This document shows, piece by piece, positions 4,529-8,304 of a DNA stretch of 8,304 nt. This DNA comes from Candidatus Poseidoniaceae archaeon (GTDB lineage: Archaea > Thermoplasmatota > Poseidoniia > Poseidoniales > Poseidoniaceae). The stretch is from contig JAKMFY010000264.1 in NCBI GenBank assembly GCA_022425185.1, positions 1-8,304 on the forward strand, given 5' to 3'. Every line of letters starts with the position of its first letter. Position 1 is the first letter of the stretch. Both the position numbers and the translations under genes were made by a program. The notes beneath the pieces were generated by a model that did not search any database, was not told the DNA's origin, and saw nothing but the letters and a program-made list of their open reading frames with translations.

Positions 4529-6376
4529 TCAAAGGCCAGCCATATCGCCAGTTTGAATAATCCATTGACTGGAGTAAACACCTTTGTGTTCAAGCAGTTC
4601 ATCGTGCTTACCTCGCTCAACGACTGCGCCGTCAACCATTGCAAGAATCTCATTCGCATTACGGATTGTACTCAGACGATGTGCGACTGCAATTGTTGCC
4701 CTTCCTGAACCTGTACTAAGCAGGTTTTCCTGAATACGACGTTCTGTTTCAGCATCGAGGGCACTTGAGGCTTCATCGAGAATTAACAAAGATGGCTTCT
4801 TCAATAACGCTCGAGCAAGAGACACTCTTGCACGCTGTCCGCCACTTAATTTCGCTCCTCTATCGCCGACCATTGTTTCCATTCCGTCTTCGAGTTCCTT
4901 GACAAATTCGAGCGCACCTGCAAGTTCAAGCGCTATGCTAAGATCCTCATCTGTAGCTTCTTGATTGTATCTTACATTGTCTCGAATTGTTCCATAGAAA
5001 AGGAATGGATCTTGACTCACAAATCCAATCGCATCACGAACACTTTCGAGCGTGTAATTGTTGATATCATTTCCGTTGATCAAGACCTCTCCGCTATCTG
5101 GGACATAGTAACGCATTAGCAACTTCAGGATTGTTGTTTTACCTGCCCCAGTGTGACCCATGACTCCGAGGAATTGGCCTCCAGCAACAGAGAATGATAT
5201 TCCACTGAGTACCTTAGTCGATGTATTCGGATACGTGAAATGTACATCCCTGAATTCAATCGATTCAATTGGCCCGAGAAGTGCAGTAGCCTCATCTGCG
5301 TCTACGATTGTTGGTTCCAAATCAATCGCTGCAAAAACTCGCCTTGCAGCGGCTTCACCACGTTGGAGTTGATTTACAAGAATTCCAAAGATGAACATTG
5401 GCATGGTCATACGTGTACTGATCAAAAGGAATGTTACGAGTTGTCCGGTTGTAATCTCATCTTCCTTAGCAAGCCATCCACCTGCTGTAACAAGGAGACC
5501 GAATGCTATACCAGCAACTACGTAAATCATCGGAACAAATCGGTTCCTGTCTTTACTTGCCTCCATTGCCTGTTCTTTGTAGGAGCCTGATTCCCGTTCA
5601 ACTCGTTCTGCTTCCCATTCTTCAGCATTGTAGGCTTGAACTACCGCAATCCCTGAAATGAGGTTCTCTAAAACTGCAGTGATATCTCCAGTTGACTCAC
5701 GTTGTTTTCTGTACTTGCGTTGAACGCTTGTCGAGAACCAATAGACGATAGGAACGATCAGAATAATTGGTCCGAAGAGGACAATTGCGAGTTTCCAAGA
5801 CATGAACACAAGAATAAGGAAAGCAGTAAGGAATGTCACGACAATCCGTATAATTGAAGTGGAAGAATCCGATACAACATCCTCAAGTTGATTTACATCG
5901 CTTGATAAAACAGACATAATCTGTCCTGTCTGCCTCATATCGTAATACGAGGCCTCCATTGCGATGAGTGACCGGGTAGCATCCATTCGTAAATCGTGTT
6001 GAATCTTGTAACCCAATGTTTGCCATGAATATTCAGAGATACCTTGGAAAATGGCAAGACAAAAGAAGCCAAGGAAAATCAGTACTCCGTAACCTACTGC
6101 TGGATCTCCACCAAATGAGGTTACGAAATCTTGGATGATTTGAGGACCAGACAAAGCGTCACCCGTGAAATAGTCCACCGCTAGACCAATGGCTACGAAT
6201 GGCATTAAGTCGAAGAAACGTGCTGTTGCGTTACCAAGCACTCCGGCTAAAACTCGCCCAGGATAGCGTTTTGCATAAGGTACAACACGCCAAATTTGAC
6301 GGCCAAGAACCTGCGATTTCTCGTTAATTTCCGATGGTGCCATCGAATCCTGAGGTGCCCCGCTTCTTCCTCTCAT
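4529..6376 (-). CDS. ABC half-exporter, fused transmembrane and ATPase domains (MsbA/MDR-like)
   Basis: Likely works as a homodimer in the membrane, using ATP to export a lipid, drug or peptide; the substrate is not evident. The 615 residues match the family's usual length of about 570-620. A type I exporter membrane domain spans about 30-340, with six hydrophobic helices near 42-68, 95-117, 172-193, 196-215, 281-302 and 312-335. The ATPase domain follows: Walker A GHTGAGKTT (407-415), Q-loop Q455, the exporter X-loop VGDRG (503-507), signature LSGGQ (510-514), Walker B LLILDE (530-535, catalytic E535), D-loop SALD (538-541) and switch H566. All key residues are intact. The start may be M1 or M12 (6343), since the first 12 residues are polar and poorly conserved in type; M1 is kept because a promoter lies at normal distance. 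It is divergent from the S8 protease and convergent with the small membrane protein. Confidence 0.95.
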   Translation of the reverse strand: MRGRSGAPQDSMAPSEINEKSQVLGRQIWRVVPYAKRYPGRVLAGVLGNATARFFDLMPFVAIGLAVDYFTGDALSGPQIIQDFVTSFGGDPAVGYGVLIFLGFFCLAIFQGISEYSWQTLGYKIQHDLRMDATRSLIAMEASYYDMRQTGQIMSVLSSDVNQLEDVVSDSSTSIIRIVVTFLTAFLILVFMSWKLAIVLFGPIILIVPIVYWFSTSVQRKYRKQRESTGDITAVLENLISGIAVVQAYNAEEWEAERVERESGSYKEQAMEASKDRNRFVPMIYVVAGIAFGLLVTAGGWLAKEDEITTGQLVTFLLISTRMTMPMFIFGILVNQLQRGEAAARRVFAAIDLEPTIVDADEATALLGPIESIEFRDVHFTYPNTSTKVLSGISFSVAGGQFLGVMGHTGAGKTTILKLLMRYYVPDSGEVLINGNDINNYTLESVRDAIGFVSQDPFLFYGTIRDNVRYNQEATDEDLSIALELAGALEFVKELEDGMETMVGDRGAKLSGGQRARVSLARALLKKPSLLILDEASSALDAETERRIQENLLSTGSGRATIAVAHRLSTIRNANEILAMVDGAVVERGKHDELLEHKGVYSSQWIIQTGDMAGL

Positions 6377-6381
6377 GTTCG

Positions 6382-6393
6382 GGGCTACAGCCC
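6382..6393 (-). promoter_or_regulatory. GC-rich hairpin in the ABC exporter leader
   Basis: On the minus strand, GGGC-TGTA-GCCC forms a perfect 4-bp stem (5 bp, GGGCT/AGCCC, if the loop is two bases). It ends 5 bases before the ATG at 6376, in the predicted leader of about 20 bases. No Shine-Dalgarno site is present, so the stem would sit where the ribosome must load. Confidence 0.35.
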
Positions 6394-6416
6394 ATTTCCT
6401 TTGAATGCTCGTAAGT

Positions 6417-6427
6417 CAATATTTTAC
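6417..6427. promoter_or_regulatory. AT-rich TATA element likely shared by the ABC exporter and S8 protease
   Basis: CAATATTTTAC contains the palindrome AATATT (6418-6423) and reads TAAAATATTG on the other strand. Its centre is about 25 bases before the ATG at 6446 on the plus strand, giving a leaderless protease mRNA. On the minus strand it is about 46 bases before the ATG at 6376, giving a leader of about 20 bases. It is the only good TATA-like string in the 69-base divergent spacer. Confidence 0.5.
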
Positions 6428-6445
6428 GATGTTAGCAAATCATTC

Positions 6446-8304
6446 ATGAGTGACCGATGTCAAGACAACACCATGGCGGCTCAACGCATGCGCGTTTCAT
6501 TCTTCCTAGTTTCGATAATGCTGGTTCAATTAATGGCCCCATTGACATCAGCGAACACTGATACTCAACCTGGAATTATACTCGAGACCAATGCTGAGCT
6601 TGATCTCCTCAATCAGTTGGGAATTAATCCAACGAAAGACCATGCAGAAGGCTGGTACAATGCTGAAGAAGGCGTAGGAACCATCGACTTATTGTATCGA
6701 GATGCAACTGTCACTCCAGTTGAAGATTGGCCTAATCGAGCCAATGAAAATGTCCTCTCAGGATACTACATCCTCACTCACACGTATCCTGTACCAACAG
6801 AATGGGAAGGCGAATTAAATGATGCAGGAATTGATTGTTTCTCCTTTTTACCTGTCAACGGATTCCATTGTGAATTGAATAAACATTCAACGAAGCAACT
6901 TGATTCATTAGGTGTTGAAGGAATCGTAAAACTCGACCCTACTGACAAAATGAGTCGCGGTTTAGCCAGGATTTTAACAGGTGATCTTTCAAGCACATCG
7001 GAACTCATCTACCAACAAGATGTGGTTCCAGTCAACCTTCTACTCAGCGGTAAAACACTTCCTGAAGAAATCTACTCAATGAACGATATCGAGATTACAT
7101 ATCATGTGGGGAGATTTGCTACAGTCTACATACAACCCTCATCCTCTGCGATATCTTGGTTAGCAAATCAGAATGAGATTGAATGGCTAGAAGAGGAGTT
7201 TTGGTACACGCATACCAATGATGAAGCTGATGCAGTTCTAAAGGCACCTGACTTATGGAGCCAAGCAACAATGAGCGGAATCAACTCTTCATGGGATTAT
7301 GTCGATGGAACCGGCATTATCGTAGCCGTCGCAGATTCAGGACTTGACAGCGGTACAAATGATTCCACTATGCATCCAGATTTTAGAGACCACATCGTTG
7401 ATATTGTCTCACTTCCAATGACACCATGGTGGGCATCTACATGCGGGTCCCCTGCAAACGACGGAGCAGAGGATATCGATGGACATGGCACACACGTTGC
7501 GGGTTCTGTCCTAGGGGATGGGACTGATTCTTCTGGAAACATCAAAGGCATGGCTCCTGAAGCAAGATTGTATTTCCAATCTGTTGGATCATGGTGTGCA
7601 AGTAACCCTGCTGGTGAGCGAAATACGCTACTAGGAATTCCTACAAACAAAACTGATTTGTTTAGATTTGCTGCTGAAAATGGTTCGCGAGTCCATACTA
7701 ATTCTTGGGGCAGCACCTGCATGGGCGCTTGTTACAGCGAGTACACTCTAGGATCATTACAAGCAGACATAGCAGCGAGAGAATATACGAATATGACAAT
7801 CTTATTTTCTGCAGGAAACTCAGGGGTGGATGCAAACTCTAATGGAGAGATTGATTTCGATTCGTTAGGAAACCCGGCAACTGCAAAGAATGTCTTTACT
7901 GTTGGGGCGAGTGAAAATAATCGACCGTCACTAAACTACATCTGGGGAAATTCATACAGTTCTCCAATAAATAATGACTTAAGAGCCGATAATATAAGTG
8001 GAATGGCTGCATTTTCAAGCCGTGGACCTGTCGATGATGGGCGGTTGAAACCAGATATTTCTGCGCCTGGAACATTTATTCTTTCGACTAAATCAAGGTC
8101 AACAAGTTCTGTTGGTTGGCTGGCATACAACTCAAGTTATACGTACATGGGCGGAACGAGCATGTCAACGCCGTTGACTGCTGGAGCAACTGCTCTTCTC
8201 CTAGAACACCTCATCGACAATCGAGGTCATCAAGACCCAAGTTCTGCGTTGGTTAAGGCAATCTTTGCTGCAAGCGCACACGACATGATGGGTCAATACA
8301 ACGA
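6446..8304 (+). CDS. Secreted subtilisin-like serine protease (S8 family), cut by the right edge
   Basis: An extracellular or surface protease, expected to digest protein outside the cell. The frame is open from 6446 to the edge (619 complete codons). A signal peptide covers about 16-35 (VSFFLVSIMLVQLMAPLTSA), with likely cleavage after TSA. Two propeptide-like units follow. The first is about 100-170 (YYILTHTYPVP... FSFLPVNGFHCEL... LGVEGIVKLDP), the second about 190-265 (VVPVNLLLSG... FATVYIQPSSSAISWLANQNEIEWLEEE). The catalytic domain begins near 285: D297 in AVADSGLD, H347 in GHGTHVAG, oxyanion N458 in SAGNSG and S572 in GGTSMSTP, also with the SSRGP and KPDISAPG motifs. All catalytic residues are intact. 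Six cysteines (131, 142, 333, 384, 425, 429) may form disulfides outside the cell. The start at 6446 fits the promoter spacing; 6473 (MAAQRMRV) is a good alternative and keeps the signal peptide. The C-terminus, where anchors or adhesive domains usually sit, is missing. Confidence 0.95.
   Translation, partial: MSDRCQDNTMAAQRMRVSFFLVSIMLVQLMAPLTSANTDTQPGIILETNAELDLLNQLGINPTKDHAEGWYNAEEGVGTIDLLYRDATVTPVEDWPNRANENVLSGYYILTHTYPVPTEWEGELNDAGIDCFSFLPVNGFHCELNKHSTKQLDSLGVEGIVKLDPTDKMSRGLARILTGDLSSTSELIYQQDVVPVNLLLSGKTLPEEIYSMNDIEITYHVGRFATVYIQPSSSAISWLANQNEIEWLEEEFWYTHTNDEADAVLKAPDLWSQATMSGINSSWDYVDGTGIIVAVADSGLDSGTNDSTMHPDFRDHIVDIVSLPMTPWWASTCGSPANDGAEDIDGHGTHVAGSVLGDGTDSSGNIKGMAPEARLYFQSVGSWCASNPAGERNTLLGIPTNKTDLFRFAAENGSRVHTNSWGSTCMGACYSEYTLGSLQADIAAREYTNMTILFSAGNSGVDANSNGEIDFDSLGNPATAKNVFTVGASENNRPSLNYIWGNSYSSPINNDLRADNISGMAAFSSRGPVDDGRLKPDISAPGTFILSTKSRSTSSVGWLAYNSSYTYMGGTSMSTPLTAGATALLLEHLIDNRGHQDPSSALVKAIFAASAHDMMGQYN

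Noticed and set aside
1772..6376. RmuC, glycosyltransferase, small membrane protein and ABC exporter as a defence or secretion island
   Set aside because: No nuclease-helicase pair, sensor domain, toxin, integrase or repeat accompanies them, gene strands differ, and each known member has an ordinary housekeeping or envelope explanation.
7297..7722. 141-codon open frame opposite the protease catalytic domain
   Set aside because: The plus strand carries the subtilisin Asp and His motifs without interruption; the minus frame has no recognisable feature.

Overview
This window looks like a piece of a planktonic euryarchaeal chromosome, most likely Marine Group II (Candidatus Poseidoniales) or a close relative. 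Three genes are archaeal/eukaryotic-type information-processing genes: a Nop5-like C/D-box sRNP protein (cut by the left edge), transcript-cleavage factor TFS, and the sliding clamp PCNA. They sit beside genes of a type common in marine heterotrophic archaea: an RmuC-family protein, a membrane-anchored family 2 glycosyltransferase, an ABC half-exporter and a secreted subtilisin-like protease (cut by the right edge). The lineage is inferred from gene content and protein style; no phylogeny could be run.

Layout from left to right. Nop5 (1..416, minus) diverges from TFS (547..897, plus). TFS converges on PCNA (899..1648, minus) with one base between the stop codons. PCNA diverges from rmuC (1772..3007, plus), which is followed on the same strand by a GT2 glycosyltransferase (3046..4167) and a 97-residue two-helix membrane protein (4235..4528). 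The last of these meets the ABC exporter (4529..6376, minus) stop codon to stop codon with no spacer. The ABC exporter diverges from the S8 protease (6446 to beyond the right edge, plus). A short AT-rich element at 6417..6427 is placed so that it could serve both genes.

Functionally, the left third concerns rRNA/tRNA modification (Nop5), rescue of stalled RNA polymerase (TFS) and replication processivity (PCNA). The middle holds RmuC and surface-glycan synthesis. The right third is envelope and extracellular: a lipid/drug-type exporter and a secreted protease with two apparent propeptide-like units. Neighbouring genes need not form one pathway.

The DNA is densely packed. The longest gene-free stretch is about 130 bases, and I see no tRNA, rRNA, CRISPR array, insertion sequence or attachment site. 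I do not see a convincing new multi-gene system. The points most worth a second look are the Glu-to-Gln change in the RmuC core motif, the two spacer-less convergent gene pairs, the shared divergent promoter with a leader hairpin, the orphan two-helix protein, and the unclear start of Nop5.
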